Assembly (NCBI RefSeq): GCF_040802235.1
Contig: NC_133167.1
Coordinates: 2,701,001-2,765,000, forward strand
Direction of reading: 5' to 3'
From: Manis javanica
Taxonomy: Eukaryota > Chordata > Mammalia > Pholidota > Manidae
DNA: 64,000 nt
Shown: in pieces, positions 34,211 through 45,879 of the stretch
Numbering within the stretch: the stretch's first letter is position 1
How the letters are laid out: each line of letters starts with the position of its first letter
Program-made: the position numbers and the translations under genes
Notes under the pieces: generated by a model
What the model was told of the DNA's origin: nothing
The model's input: only the letters and a program-made list of their open reading frames with translations
The model's database searches: none

Positions 34211-35298
34211 GATGAACAAGAGGGAAGCTTCAGCTCCAGGGGACAGGGTTTTTCTCCAGAAGGAATGGCCATGTTCCTGTCCCAGGTTCACTGGAGGTTC
34301 TGCCAGATTCTGGGTCCTCAGTTCCAGGCCGCCGCCTGTCGCCAGCTGCGTCTCCGCCAGGGACGTCCTTTCTGTGAAGACTCCGGTCAGTGCTGCTTCT
34401 CGGTTGGCAGGAAGCCCTGTCTCCACAGCACTGTCCCGAGGAGCCCATTAATATGAGCAACTTTGGGAACAGTACAGTCTGAGCCAATTCCATTTCCCAA
34501 GTGGTTTTCCCCCTTTTCTGGGTTCTGTGACTGCCAACCGGAATTTTTCTGTTGCTTTCCGTGACAAAGCTCTGGAGAAGCTCAGGACACAAGTAAAGCT
34601 AGTCAATCTTATTTTTCAAATTAAAACTGTCGTCAGACCCCCAGCCAGCTTACCTTCCTGTCCCTGGACTGTCAGAGAAGGCCATGGGAGGACAGCGGCC
34701 TCCAGCCTGCCCCCAGGTGCCCTCTTGCCCAGCTGGGCACTCAGTAGGAAAGCTGGGGCCTGTTTGCAGTCTACCACTGGCTCGCTTTTACCTTCCAGGC
34801 AGCCCCTGGGAAAGACTCCCGAGGGCAGGGCCACACACAGGCAGTGGGGGAGAGCTTGGGGCCTGGTGCTGCTGCATGGATGCCACCCCTGCCCCCTGGA
34901 TCAGCCTGGGCCTGAGCAAGGCCCTCGGAGAGCAGGACCCACAGCTCCTGCCCTCTCCCCACACCCCACCCACAGCAGGTCCCTCAGCTGGCCGTGGCCT
35001 CCCTGTCTCCACGGCAGTGCCTGCTCCGAGGCTTCATGCTGCCCCAGCCCCTGCCTGCCTCTCTTCAGAGAGTGGGCTTCTCAGAGCAGCCACCCAGGAA
35101 CAGTCCCCGGGGCAGCTTAGAAATTCCTTTCCCTTTAAAGTCAGCTGTCTGCTCAATGACTCTTGGTGAGATGATGCAGGGAGAGGCCCCACAGCCCAGG
35201 GATGTGTGAGAGAACTGCCCAGGGTGAGGCCCAGGCCTCCCTGCCTCAGAGGACGAGGGCCAGGGTCCCGGACAGGACATAGCACACATGCATGTGCA

Positions 35299-35299
<1 letters not shown>
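34211..35299. other. Intergenic stretch, nothing recognised
   Basis: No exon, RNA gene or clear repeat. The 197-codon plus frame at 34527-35120 has no recognisable domain. Confidence 0.45.

Positions 35300-35352
<53 letters not shown>
35300..35352 (+). repeat. (CA)n microsatellite, about 25 units
   Basis: Nearly perfect CA dinucleotide run, ending CACGCACGCA. Poly-Cys-Val and poly-His-Thr frames across it are artefacts. Confidence 0.97.
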
Positions 35353-35353
<1 letters not shown>

Positions 35354-35574
35354 GCAGCCTGGTCCTTGGCTCTGAAAGTGAACCCTACGGTGCCACGACG
35401 GGTCTGCTGTCCTAGGGCTGGGAGTGGGCACTCGCCTCAGGAGCTCCTTGACACCCCGCCTCGTTCCGGCTCCTGATTGGCTGGGCTTTGGGACTGCTTT
35501 TGGGGCGGGTTATCAGCAGTTCCCAAAGTTGTCCCCCTCACGGCCCTCAGGACCGAGGTGTCACCCAGCTCTTG

Positions 35575-35970
35575 AGTTTGCTGAGTGTACCAAACAGGGC
35601 GCCCCAAATTCGCATTCACCTGGAACCTTGAAACAGTCTTTGCCAGTGTGATTAGTTAGGACGAGGTCATCGTGCATTGGGGTGGGCCTGGTCTCATATA
35701 ACAGGTGTCCTTACAAAAGGAGACGATACAAAGAGAGAAAGAGAGAAAGAAGGCGGCGAGACCGGCCAGGAGGCAGTGAACGCCAACAAAGGCCAGAAGC
35801 TGGAAGAGGCAGGAGGGACACTGCCTGGGCGCCCGCAGAGAGCGTGGCCCTGCCAACACCTCGGTCTCGGGACTTCTGGCCTCCCGGAAACTGTGAGAGG
35901 ATACATTCTGATGTTTTAAGCCCCCTGCTTTGTGGTGATTTGTTAAAGGTAGTCCTAGAAAACCAATAAG
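35575..35970 (+). mobile_element. MLT1-like MaLR LTR
   Basis: TATAACAGGTGTCCTTACAAAAGGAG, then GGCCCTGCCAACACCTCGG, then GATGTTTTAAGCCCCCTGC: same family as 9024-9765 and 16985-17495. Confidence 0.65.
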
Positions 35971-36289
35971 AAAGTCAGTTCTTACTTACATGTTTATTTG
36001 TAACAGCTGACAACACAAAAATTCTGCTTTGGGGCTTCCATTCTCCCGAAGCCCCTTCCTGCTCGCCTCATGCTGTGCCCTCAGCCTGTGACGTGCAAAC
36101 AGTGGGCCACAACCCAGACTGGATGGGAACCCCCAAGAGCTCTGCCTCCACCCCTCACCTGCCGGCCTCACCTGCAGCGGCTGAGGAAGAGGGACCCTTG
36201 AGTGCTCTGGGCTCCTCCTACCCACGCCCAGCAGAACTAGTTCACTCAAGGGAAACTTCCAGATCAGGCGCACATACACTCCAATGTAC

Positions 36290-36735
36290 TTACAAACTTA
36301 CATTCCAAAGTCAAATCTAAATATTCACAAATTATTCGTGAAAGCCAAGATGTGCGAACAACCTAAAAGTCCATCCACAGTTGAAAGGATAAGCAGCATG
36401 TGGTCTATCTGTGCGACGGAGAACTATTCAGCCTTAAAAGAGCGGGGCATTCGCAACATGCTACAGCGCGGGTGGACTCGAGAGCACTGCTCGGAGAAAT
36501 AAGCCAGCAAGGCAAATACCGTGGGATTCCACTGACACGAAACGTCTCACATAGTCAGATTCATGAAACAGAACAGCTGGGGGGTGGTGGCTGGGGTCTG
36601 TGGCAGGCAGGACCGGGAGGCGATCGTCCATGGGCGTGAGGTTTCAGTGAGGCACAACGAATGAGCTCTAATCACACAGGTTAAGATGGTAGAGTTCATG
36701 CTAAGTCTTCTTATGACAATAAAATTTAAAAAAGA
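36290..36735 (+). mobile_element. Old L1 3' end
   Basis: ACAACCTAAAAGTCCATCCACAG, then GGAGAACTATTCAGCCTTAAAAG, then CATGCTAAGTCTTCTTATGACAATAAAAT: ORF2 tail and 3' UTR of a diverged L1, plus orientation, with an AATAAAA signal. Confidence 0.8.
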
Positions 36736-39624
36736 GAATCTCTATCCAGCAAAAAGGAAGTTTGTCTCTAAAGTCAAAACCCAATTTTTATGTACTGAAA
36801 TATACATTTCATAAACATGAGAGAAACACTTACAATGATCAAGCTCTCTATTCTTTTCCACTCGCTTGGGTGCTTGTAAAGTGATAGCGTTATTCAGCCT
36901 TGGTGCGTCTGTGAGGCATTTTACTAATGACGACTACTGAGCACACAGCGAGCGCTGTGCCGGGGCCTTCGGGGATGGTTCCTGAGGAAGGCTGCTGAGG
37001 AGGCACCTCGTAGACCCTCAGACAAGGGGAGCAGGGCTGCCCCGGCCCAAGAGGCTGCCCTGAGACTTGCCCTGGCTTTACCTGGGGCCACAGGGATGCT
37101 CCCCCAAACTGGAAGGGGCCTTGAGGCAGGCCTGCTCCCCAGGCACCTGTCAGCCTGCCTGGGCCCAGGGACCACTCTTCACCACCACACGGCTTTGCCA
37201 AATCTTCTGAGAGTGCAGTCAGCCCAAGACCCCCGCACCAGGGCTCCCCTCGGCCCCCGGGTGGGCCCTTACCCACCAACTCTCAGGTGTGCCCCTGACA
37301 ATTCCCTGCACCTGGAATCCCATCTTGGCGTCTTGGAAAACCCTGGCCAAGACATTTTACGGAATGAATGCAACACCCTTGCAGGCAGACGCTCATATCA
37401 TCCCGTTTTCTGGCTGAGGGGAAGGGGTGGGGATGGTGGGGACAATGGGAGGCCAGTGAGGAAGGTGGTCTCACTTCCTGAGGCGGAGCTGGCCTTTCTT
37501 CACAGGCTATGATGACAGGAAACACACTTTTGATGACTTTAAAGTAGGCAATATCTTTTCAGATACCTGACTCTGAGCTCTATGAAATTTGGCAAAGTCT
37601 TTCAGATTAGACCTTTCCAGAGAGTGCTCTGAAAACACATTCTTCCACATAAAACCTCTGGTGTTAGTGACCGAGTACTCTCAGCCTGTTTCCTTTTAAT
37701 GTGACAAGGGTCACAAGGGGCCACATGCTGAGGTGCTAAAGGCCCCAGGAGGCCTGTGTGCTGCCGATTCTCCCCTTGGTCAAGGCTGGAAAATCGTATT
37801 CATCGTGGCCAGTGGTCCGGCAGGAGAGCACAGCCACTTAGAAAGATGCCAGGTGGGCCATGCATTTCCGTCAGGCCCTGCCCACCCACCTGACCACAGC
37901 CGCGTGAGACAAGGGCCCTGACAAACCCCATCTGGATTGCTCAGCATGGCGACGAAAAACTGGAGAGGTGGTTCCCATTTGAATGTTTCTGTGCTTGTGC
38001 ATACACGCCCACATACATCTCACATGCACGTACTACCCACCCACCCACACCACGTTGCACCCACACACCTTGGAGATGTCACAGCCTACAGCTGATTCTG
38101 GGAGGCCCCCTTGCTCAGCCCCAGGTGAGGTGCTGGGCCCTGCAGACCTACATGTGGCCTGACCACCTGTGGGGACCTGAGGGTGATGGGGATGCCCGGG
38201 GAGCTGGGGGCCTGGGTCCCCACCACCAGTGGATCTTGGGCAGGAGGGCCTCATTGGAAGAGACCGCCGCAGCAGCCAGAGGGGGTAGGACTCACGTAGG
38301 GCCAGAAAGAAGGTGCCTCCAGCAAAGCACATGTAGTTATGGGACACACTGCCAAGGCGGCCAGGTTAGGGCCCATGTTCCTGCCTGTGGGCACCTGCCG
38401 CCTTTGCTCTCGGGTGGCGAAGTTTATTAAGATGTCCTCAAGCCTGCGACACGTGCTGCCTGCTGCCTGCTGCTCCTGAGGTCTCGCCATCCCTGAGCCC
38501 ATGGCCCCTGGGCCCCGGCCCTCTTCCTGCACCTGGGCCCCTCCCCAGAGCCTGCTGTCCGTCCACTTGCATGAGCAGCTTCCCAGGGAGCAGGCAGGGA
38601 TAAACGGAGACGATCACCCTACTTCCTTCCGGCTCTCACGGCCCTGAGTTTCTGACATGTGAAGACAGAGGGAGCTGGGACCCAGGATAGCAGCCTGACC
38701 CACCCCCTCCCTGAGGTCCTAAGTGGACCCTGAAATCCCTGGGTGTCCGAGGCGATTTCCCCTCTGTTAGCACACCCTGGGGTCCTTCCCTGTAGGGCAC
38801 AGCCTGGCATAGCCAGGGTGCCGTGGTCTCCCTCGGCTGGTGCCTCTGCAAACCAGGGGCTTCTTGTGACGGATGCACCCTTGTAGGGACGGTGGACGCC
38901 CTGGAGGAGCTGGGCGAGCCTGGCCTGCTTAGCTGAGTGGGGCAGTGGGTGCCCCCCTGTGGCTGTGGTATGCTAATGCTGACTAGTCCTGAAGGTAACA
39001 GCGTGGGCTGTTCAGCCAAGCACAGGGGAGTGTGTGTCTGTATGATGGGCAGCGACACCCCCATCAGTCACCCTGAGAACGGGGAGGTCCTGGGTCAGGG
39101 AACCCTGGAGCAGGCTGGGGGCTGCAGGGACCTCAGAGGAGAGGACATCTGGGAAGGACTGTGCAGGAGCTCCCTTCCAGGATCCAGAACCTTCTGGAAG
39201 CCCAGCTATAAGCAGGGCTCTGGGAAGGATGGTGACTGGGGGACCAGCAGCAGCCTGGGGGGTGCACTTACGTGCAGAGGAAATAGTCGGTGAAACCCTC
39301 ATGGACAGAAGGGAGGTGGTGCCCAGACCGCAGGGCTGGTGAGACATCCCTGGGGAGGGGCCTCAGTGGAAACCGAGCAAGCCTGGCCGGGTCATGTCTG
39401 TGAATCACACTCCTCCGAGCCGGGGTTCTAGACGCTGTGCGGGCCCCAGCCTCCCCCAGGAGCACCTCCAGCGCACAGAGCACCTCACCGCCACGTGGGC
39501 CTGACCGCCACCGTCTCTCATCGGCGCTCCCTGCGGCGGTGCCCACCAGAGGGAGAGGGCACCTGAGGGGCTAGTGTTCTCCCCTTGTACCTCACTGACC
39601 CATGCCCAGAAGCGATGACGCTTT
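36736..39624. other. Region beyond the RAMP1 3' end, mostly unique
   Basis: No exon or RNA gene recognised. 37530-37700 is AT-richer than its surroundings with no repeat match. 38030-38070 has a short CCCA-rich tract. Confidence 0.4.
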
Positions 39625-39939
39625 CCACATTCAAGGACATCTTTTTAATCACAAACTATTTATCCACAGACTGACTAGAGGTTGGAACAGAACCACAGAT
39701 GGTTTATAACCACTTGGGAGACAGAGCTTGGAACAGGGAAGGTGACAGTCAAACCCCTTGCCCGTTCCTAGCCCCCGGGCTCCCTTCCTGGGGTGGGGGC
39801 CTCCAGGGTAATGCCTGTACACGACCTGTGCAAAATTCCATAGGTCTTCTCGGGTAGAAGAGGGGGTTTGGGGCTGCCCTGCCATTAGGGCCCTGGGAGC
39901 TCTGGCCAGGCCGGGCCCACGGCTCCCCAGGCCGCAGGC
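39625..39939 (-). other. RAMP1: RAMP1 3' untranslated region
   Basis: Non-coding stretch following the TAG stop of RAMP1 on the minus strand, running to just past the ATTAAA poly(A) signal. About 315 nt is inferred from the signal position. The cleavage site itself cannot be seen and is set about 20 nt downstream of the signal. It holds no open frame continuing the protein and no recognised interspersed repeat. Confidence 0.7.
39644..39649 (-). terminator. RAMP1: RAMP1 polyadenylation signal (ATTAAA)
   Basis: On the minus strand the sequence reads GTGATTAAAAAGATG, containing ATTAAA, the commonest variant of AATAAA. It lies about 290 nt past the stop codon. No AATAAA was seen between the stop and this point. 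3' end formation here would give a compact 3' UTR similar in size to that of human RAMP1. Confidence 0.6.
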
Positions 39940-40195
39940 CTACACGATGCCCTCCGTGTGCTTGCTCCTCCAGACCACCAGCATCGTCACCAGCAGGGTC
40001 ACCAGGACGGGCACCACAATAAAGGGGCAGAGGACACTGCCGGGCGGGTCCCGCGCAGCCCTGCCCGAGACGGGGCAGCTCCTGAAGTAGTGCTGGTGCA
40101 CGGCGATGAAGAACCTGTCCACCTCTGCGTTTGGCCAGAAGCAGTCCAGCTTCTCCGCCACATGCCTGGTGCAGTCCGTGAGCTCTTCATAGCGC
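39940..40195 (-). CDS. RAMP1: RAMP1 exon 3 (last coding exon: ectodomain end, membrane segment, tail)
   Basis: Encodes the C-terminal 84 residues of RAMP1 plus a TAG stop. The acceptor is a good one (pyrimidine-rich, ending CTGTCTGCAG) and the split Arg codon completes the codon begun in exon 2. By alignment with human from memory the exon covers residues 65-148. Cys72, Cys82 and Cys104 are present, giving all six ectodomain cysteines. The [11 protein letters not shown] block that packs against the receptor is intact, and one membrane helix of about 20 residues follows (around 118-139). The short tail ends SKHTEGIV, where human has SKRTEGIV. Two differences stand out. Residue 74 is Arg where human has Trp, the position known to set species selectivity of small-molecule CGRP antagonists. 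Residue 120, at the membrane border, is Cys where human has Tyr. Exon 1 (18) + exon 2 (45 plus the split codon) + 84 gives the expected 148 residues. No frameshift or premature stop is seen. Confidence 0.97.
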
Positions 40196-40369
40196 CTGCA
40201 GACAGAGAAGCAGATAGTCAGTCTCCAGATGGCAGCCCAGGGCAACAGCCCTCTCCAGACCCTGGTTGTCCCCTCAGCCTGCTACCTCCCAGCCGTCCAC
40301 AGGACTCGCCAGGAGCCCCACCTCCCAGCCCCAGCGCCCCGCTGTGCAGGAGTTCCCGTGGTACTTCCC

Positions 40370-40500
40370 CCTCCCTTGTGCCAGGCTCATACTTATTTCG
40401 CTCAGTGAGTGCAAGTGCCGCGAGGACAGGGGTCTGGCCCACTCGCTCACCTCTGTAACCCCAGGGCCTAGATGAATACTTGGTGTGTGGCCAGCAATAG
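40370..40500 (+). repeat. Ancient L2 tail
   Basis: GTGCAAGTGCCGCGAGGACAGGG, then TCTGTAACCCCAGGGCCTAGATGAATAC, typical of the L2 3' end, plus orientation. Confidence 0.55.
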
Positions 40501-40504
40501 GAAA

Positions 40505-41030
40505 TTGGGTTTTTATTGTGGTAAAATAAAAAAAATTTTTTTTTTTACCATTTTAACTATTTTTAAGAGTATAACTCGGTGGTGTAAGTAAAACCATGGC
40601 CACCGTCATCTCCAGAAATCTTTCATCTTCCCAAAAGAAACTCTGTCCCCCTTGAACAGCACCTGCTCATAACGCCAGCCCTGGTGACCACCATTCTACG
40701 TTCTGACGGCTCCAGGCACCTCCAGAAGGCGACTCACATGGTACCTGTCCTTTTGTGACTGGCTTATCTCACTTAGTACGTCCTCAAGGTTCACACATGT
40801 CGTATCATGTGTCAGAATGTCCTTGCTTTTCAAGGCTGAATGACTTTCTGTTGTTCGTACATCGTTCGTTGTGTTTATCTGCTCCTTGATGGGCACTTGG
40901 GGTTTCAGCTGTTGTGCGAATGTGGCTGCTGTGAACAGGGGTGTGCAAATAGTTCCCTGAGTCCCTGCTCTCAAGCCGTTTGGGTGTATACCCCGAAGTG
41001 ACTTGCTGGGTGCTACAGTGATTCTTCATT
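40505..41030 (-). mobile_element. Old L1 3' region, reverse orientation (in RAMP1 intron 2)
   Basis: The T-rich start (the A tail), then GTGACTGGCTTATCTCACTTAG, then CACTTGGGGTTTCAGCTGTTG mark a reverse-oriented L1 3' end. This is the same orientation as RAMP1 transcription. Confidence 0.8.
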
Positions 41031-42274
41031 TAATGCTTTGAGTAAATTGTATTTTAATAAATGAAGATTCAGTGCTGGGGGAAAGTAAAGTGAAGTTACA
41101 AGAAGGTGAATTTGCTTCTGCTCCTGCTTATTATGTAGAAAATGTGGGGTGTTGCTCCTACCTGAACAGCAAAAGCTGAAGAAACTACAAAATCACACAT
41201 GTTCCTGCGCCCACCAGAGCCGAGACTGCAAGGTGATGAAGGAGCTTGGGTTTCAAGGAGGAGCGATGCAGAGACTGTCTCACCTGGGGCAGAGCATGGC
41301 GACGAGACAGCTGCCTTCCAGAGGTGGGAGGAAATCAGTTATTTCCTAAACTGCCCAAGGCCACATGTGGGCTAGAGGATCAGTCTGGAATGCCCGGGCC
41401 TCAGACACACCAGTTACTCTTTCCCATGAGGCTCCTGTGGGTGCTTGTGAGAAAGAGTAGGGGCAGGCAGGGGATTAGCTGCCACTTGGGTCCATGCACA
41501 GACCCCACACATATCTTGAATACTTCGTCACATAAGAAGAAACAGCCTTGTGCCCCGGAGGACGAGAAGCTCATCTTGATGAAAGAGGCCCACAGTCCTT
41601 CCCACTTTCCCAGATCCTTCTCTCTTGGGAGGCAAAGCCCTAAACTGCTGAGAGAGGGACAGCATAGCCTTTCAGCCCCAGGGCACAAGAAGCCATAGTA
41701 TGGTTGAGAGAAGGATGGGAAAAAGACACTTTTCCTTTGGGAGAGCAGTAGGAAACTGCCCTGGGTCTAGGATCCTGCACAATACCAAACAGGTCTCCTG
41801 TCACCAGGAGAGGGGCAGGAATCTCCAACCCAAGACCCCACAGGCCCAGGGCAGAGTTTGGCTGGGGGACGAGGCCAAGGGCATGGGGCCAGTCTGAGCT
41901 GAGGCTGGGCCAGGACACAGGGGACTTTCCCCCTACTCCCAGGATGAACCTGATGTGGAATTACAAGCAACAGCAGCGTGCTGCTGGGAGAGCGTGGAGA
42001 GAGACCCACTGCATGGCACAGGCATGCAGGGTGCACACCATGCCAAGGAATGTTCTTCAGCACCCACTCTGAGCACTAGGCAATGCAGCCCATTGCTAGA
42101 GGTATTGAGGCCTGAGGTGCTCTGAAGGTGCCACAGTGACAAGTCCCAAACCTGGCTCAACACTTGACAAGACCAGCTCGAATCCCATGCTGACAGCTGA
42201 CAGAAGAGGCTTACCCATTTCCAGATGCAAACACACCCACCTCAGTCTCTTCCGTTCTACACATGAATGTTCAG
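41031..42274. other. RAMP1 intron 2 stretch, nothing recognised
   Basis: No exon, RNA gene or clear repeat seen. Confidence 0.4.
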
Positions 42275-43240
42275 AATTCAATAAAACATTATGAATTTTT
42301 CATTCAAAAGCAACAAAACAAAAAATAACCCATTGTCAGGAGATAAAGCAGTCAACAGAATCAGACTCAGGGATGACCCAGATGTTGTAAATGTCTTTTA
42401 GGGACTTTAAAAGATTAATATGATAAAGGGTACAGTTGGCAATGTAGACAATAGGCATGACAGATAGAGAATTTCAGTAGAAATTCTGGGCAGACATGAA
42501 CTATCCAAAGAGACATGCTAGAAACAAGTACACACAGAATCAGAGAAAATTCCTTTGATGAGCTTATCAGCAAACCTGACGTCTGAGGAGTGAATTAGTG
42601 AATGTGAAGATACATTAGTAGAAATTGCCCAAACTGAGACACAAAGAGAAAACACACACACCATCCAAGAGCTGTGGTGAATTAACAGCAGTGTCAATAA
42701 TCTCAGCTCCAATTTGTAATCTGAATCCCAGAAGGAGAGGGAATGCAGCAGGAGAAATATTTGGAGAGAATGGCTGAAAATTTTCCAAAAATAGAGACAT
42801 ACAGAAAAAAAGGCAACAGCAACAATGATCAGTCATGTAGACATATCAAACAAATGGCTGAAAACCAAAGATAAAGGGGAAAAAATTCGAGAAAAAAATC
42901 TCAGAGGCATTCAGAGAAAAAAGACATGTACAGAGGAACAATGACTTCTTATCTGAGACTATGCAAGGCAGAAGACAATGGGGTGACAAAGTACTGGTGA
43001 CAGTGGAAGACATGCATCTGCCCAGTATCCTACACCTGCAAAAATATCTTCCAAATATGAAGCTGAAATAAAGACTTTTTCAGATAAAAAGTTGAGAGAA
43101 TTCATTGCTAGCCAACCTGTGCTACAAAAAATGTTAAAGTTCTTCAGTCAAAAGAATATATCAGAAATAATTCTGGACCACACAAAGACATGAAAAGATC
43201 CATAGACAGTAAAAATGAAGATATTTAAAAGACACGTTAA
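42275..43240 (+). mobile_element. Old L1M 5'/ORF1-side fragment
   Basis: GAATGGCTGAAAATTTTCC, then TGCAAGGCAGAAGACAATGGGGTGA, then CATTGCTAGCCAACCTGTGCTAC are blocks of the 5' UTR/ORF1 region of old L1M elements, plus orientation (antisense to RAMP1). Confidence 0.7.
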
Positions 43241-45194
43241 TTTTAATCTAGAAAGTGAGTAAATGGAGCAGAGGCCATGAATCACCATTGAGGAGACCCT
43301 CCAGGGGGTTTAAAGGGCTGCACGGGAAGGGAGGGACTCCCCAGCACCCACACGCCCTCTCCTCTGGTCCCTGTTCTGTGGTCTCTAAGTCGTTAGCTCA
43401 CTGTTTCCTGTGCCGGCTGCTCTCTAGGTCATCCCAAGGGCACAGGAGCCTGGGCCCTCCCCCAGCCCATGTGTGGGGTAAGTGGATGAGGCGCGAGGAG
43501 GGACACAGGCAGCAGAGGGCATGTGGGACCCATGTCTGCTGGGGGGCATGGTTCTTCAGAGCAAACAAGGTCTCATGTGTCAAGTAGGGAACAGAGGTGG
43601 GAAAAGCCACAGGAAGTCAAGACAGGTTGGGTCTCATGTGAGGAAAAATGGGTTTAGTCTATTCCAAGTGCCTGGCACAACGTAAGTGCTAAATGTGTCA
43701 GGTATTGTTAAAAACCAAAGCCCAGTCTTTCTAACTGGTTCGTGATCAGCTACAGGGACACACATTACAAGCTGATTTGAATGACGGTCTCCTTGCCTCA
43801 GCCCCACCAAACCCGAGAGTAGTTTCTGGTGCTCGGCAGACCTGGTGACAGACCGCGATCCTAAATGCTGGCCCCGTCCTCTGTGCCTGAGGAATGGGAG
43901 CTGGGATGTCCCCAGCAGGAGGTGCTGCCATCTCTGGGCTGCCCAACCAGGGAGGGAGGGAGCCCCTGACCCAGGGAACTGGGACACCACACAGCCCCCT
44001 CTGGGGCCACGTGGAGGCTGAGCCTGTGGTGGGCTATTCTGGGCTCAGGCACTTTCTCCTTGAAATGCTATCCTTCCAGTCTGCAAAAGCCACCCCCATC
44101 TAAAAATATCTCTCATGTACAATCAGCTGCCCATTCATCCTGTTTATTTATATAGCAGCAACAGCTGAAACTTCCAATAAATATTGTGAGTCCTGTCAGC
44201 AAGGGTGTAATAAAATAAAAGAATCCCCCCAGAGTACAGATATTCTCCTGTTCAAAAGACCAAGGGGCCCAAAATAATCATGAAAAAATGTTCTTGCTTT
44301 GACTTTCTATTTTCAGTTCTCATGTAACTGAAAAATTACCCTATTTTGGCTAGGACCTTCTGTTCTGAGCCCCAAGTGAACTTTCCCTGGAATGTTCCCG
44401 AACACTTCAGTGGGAGTTCCCAATATATCCGGGTCCATGTCATGGTTCCTGACACCATGGTTCATGGTTGTTTGCTTGTTGAATGTAGGTGCCCACTGAT
44501 GCCCAGGTGAGTCGTTTGCTCTGGGGACACCGTGGTTGACGTTGTCCCCCAAATAGCCCCAACTGGCCCTGGTATGGAGTATCTGAGCCTGGGCCCTGGC
44601 TCATATCCCAGGTCCTTCTCTTATTGCAGGTGATCCCGGAGGCCTCAGCTCACCTATCCAAGCCGTGGTCTTCTTATACTCAAGTTAAGAGGGGTGCCCG
44701 GCTGACAGGGTTACCGGGCAGATCCAGTTAAGTGAGGTCAAGGGCCCAGCATACAGCAGGTGCCCAATAAGTGCATGTTTCCCATTGCCTCTTCCTCAAC
44801 AACTGTGTGTGTGACTCATTTCTTGTTTCATAAACTGGAGCAAAAGTTGACCAGGCAATGTGTGTCTAAGCCCTCAAACATCCGAGGAGGAACTGCTTTG
44901 GGATTTTGCCTCACTTCTCCTGCACCAGTATCTGCCTCCATCTGCCCAGGACAACCACCACCTGGCGACTTTCAGCAGCTTTAAATACCTGCTGGGAGGA
45001 GGGAGGTGGCACCACCTGGCATCCTAGCAGTCAGAGCAGGTGGAGGTGAACGTGGCGCCTCTGAGGCTGGCCTGAGGAGCCTGTCAAAGTGTGAGACTGG
45101 CACTGGGGGGACGGGTGGTTTCAGAAAGATGGAGAGGCGGTTGGGTGCAAGACAGAGAGAGAGGCCTATGTTGCTTTTGGTGAAAAAGTTCTGG
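43241..45194. other. RAMP1 intron 2 stretch, mostly unique
   Basis: Short ancient SINE tails near 43655-43705 (AGTGCCTGGCACAACGTAAG) and 44735-44775 (GGTGCCCAATAAGTGC). No exon or RNA gene seen. Confidence 0.4.
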
Positions 45195-45850
45195 AAGTAC
45201 CAATGACGAATAAGCACCTGAAAAAAATATTTAACCTCACGATTAAAAAAAAAAGAGAAGCAAACACCCAAATGTAGCGCATATTAAACATAAGAATGCT
45301 CAACACTGGTGGAGGTGTAACGCAACGAGGCAGGAACTGGTACCATTACTGACAGAAGGTAAGTTGGCACAATTCCTCTGACGAGCAGTTTGGCAACATA
45401 GATTCAATAGCCTCAGAACTGGATATCCTCTGGCCCAGTGACACTGGCGCTGGCAGGTGGCCTAAGTTCATAATACCAGATGTCGACTATAGTAATGTAA
45501 GAAGAAACTCATGTAAATGTACGAGAAGCAGCAAAAATAGGCCAGTGGTGCAAAAGGTTGCTTATGAGAGCGTCTGTTACGTAGCTATTAAAACGTTATT
45601 TAGGAAGACATTTTTCAAATGTGGGAAAATATTTGTTACAATGTTGAACAAAAGAAGAGGCGGATGAGACTGTTTACACAGACAATGTGGTTTCACCCAG
45701 AAGGGGAGACGCACCAGAATGTTAAGAGGCGTGTCACCGCCAGAGGGCAGTGATACAAAGGATTCTGTTCTCTCTACTTCGTTCGGGGATTTTCCAAGTT
45801 TTCTGCAGACAGTGTATGTCATTTTTATAATTGTATAAAAAAAAACCTAC
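45195..45850 (+). mobile_element. Diverged L1-like 3' region
   Basis: AAGCACCTGAAAAAAATATTTAACCTCAC, then GAGCAGTTTGGCAACATAGATTC, then TGTAGCTATTAAAACG-like ACGTAGCTATTAAAACG and a terminal A run resemble the 3' end of an old L1. The family call is uncertain. Confidence 0.5.
45735..45752 (+). promoter_or_regulatory. CTCF-like motif (plus orientation)
   Basis: CACCGCCAGAGGGCAGTG resembles the CTCF core CCAsyAGrkGGC. About 200 bp from a stronger motif of the same orientation at 45939. Motif-based inference only. Confidence 0.45.
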
Positions 45851-45879
45851 TTAGGAAAAAGGCCTGCAGAAAACTGGAG

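Noticed and set aside
35034-35476. Poly-Cys-Val and poly-His-Thr frames
   Set aside because: Artefacts of the (CA)n microsatellite.
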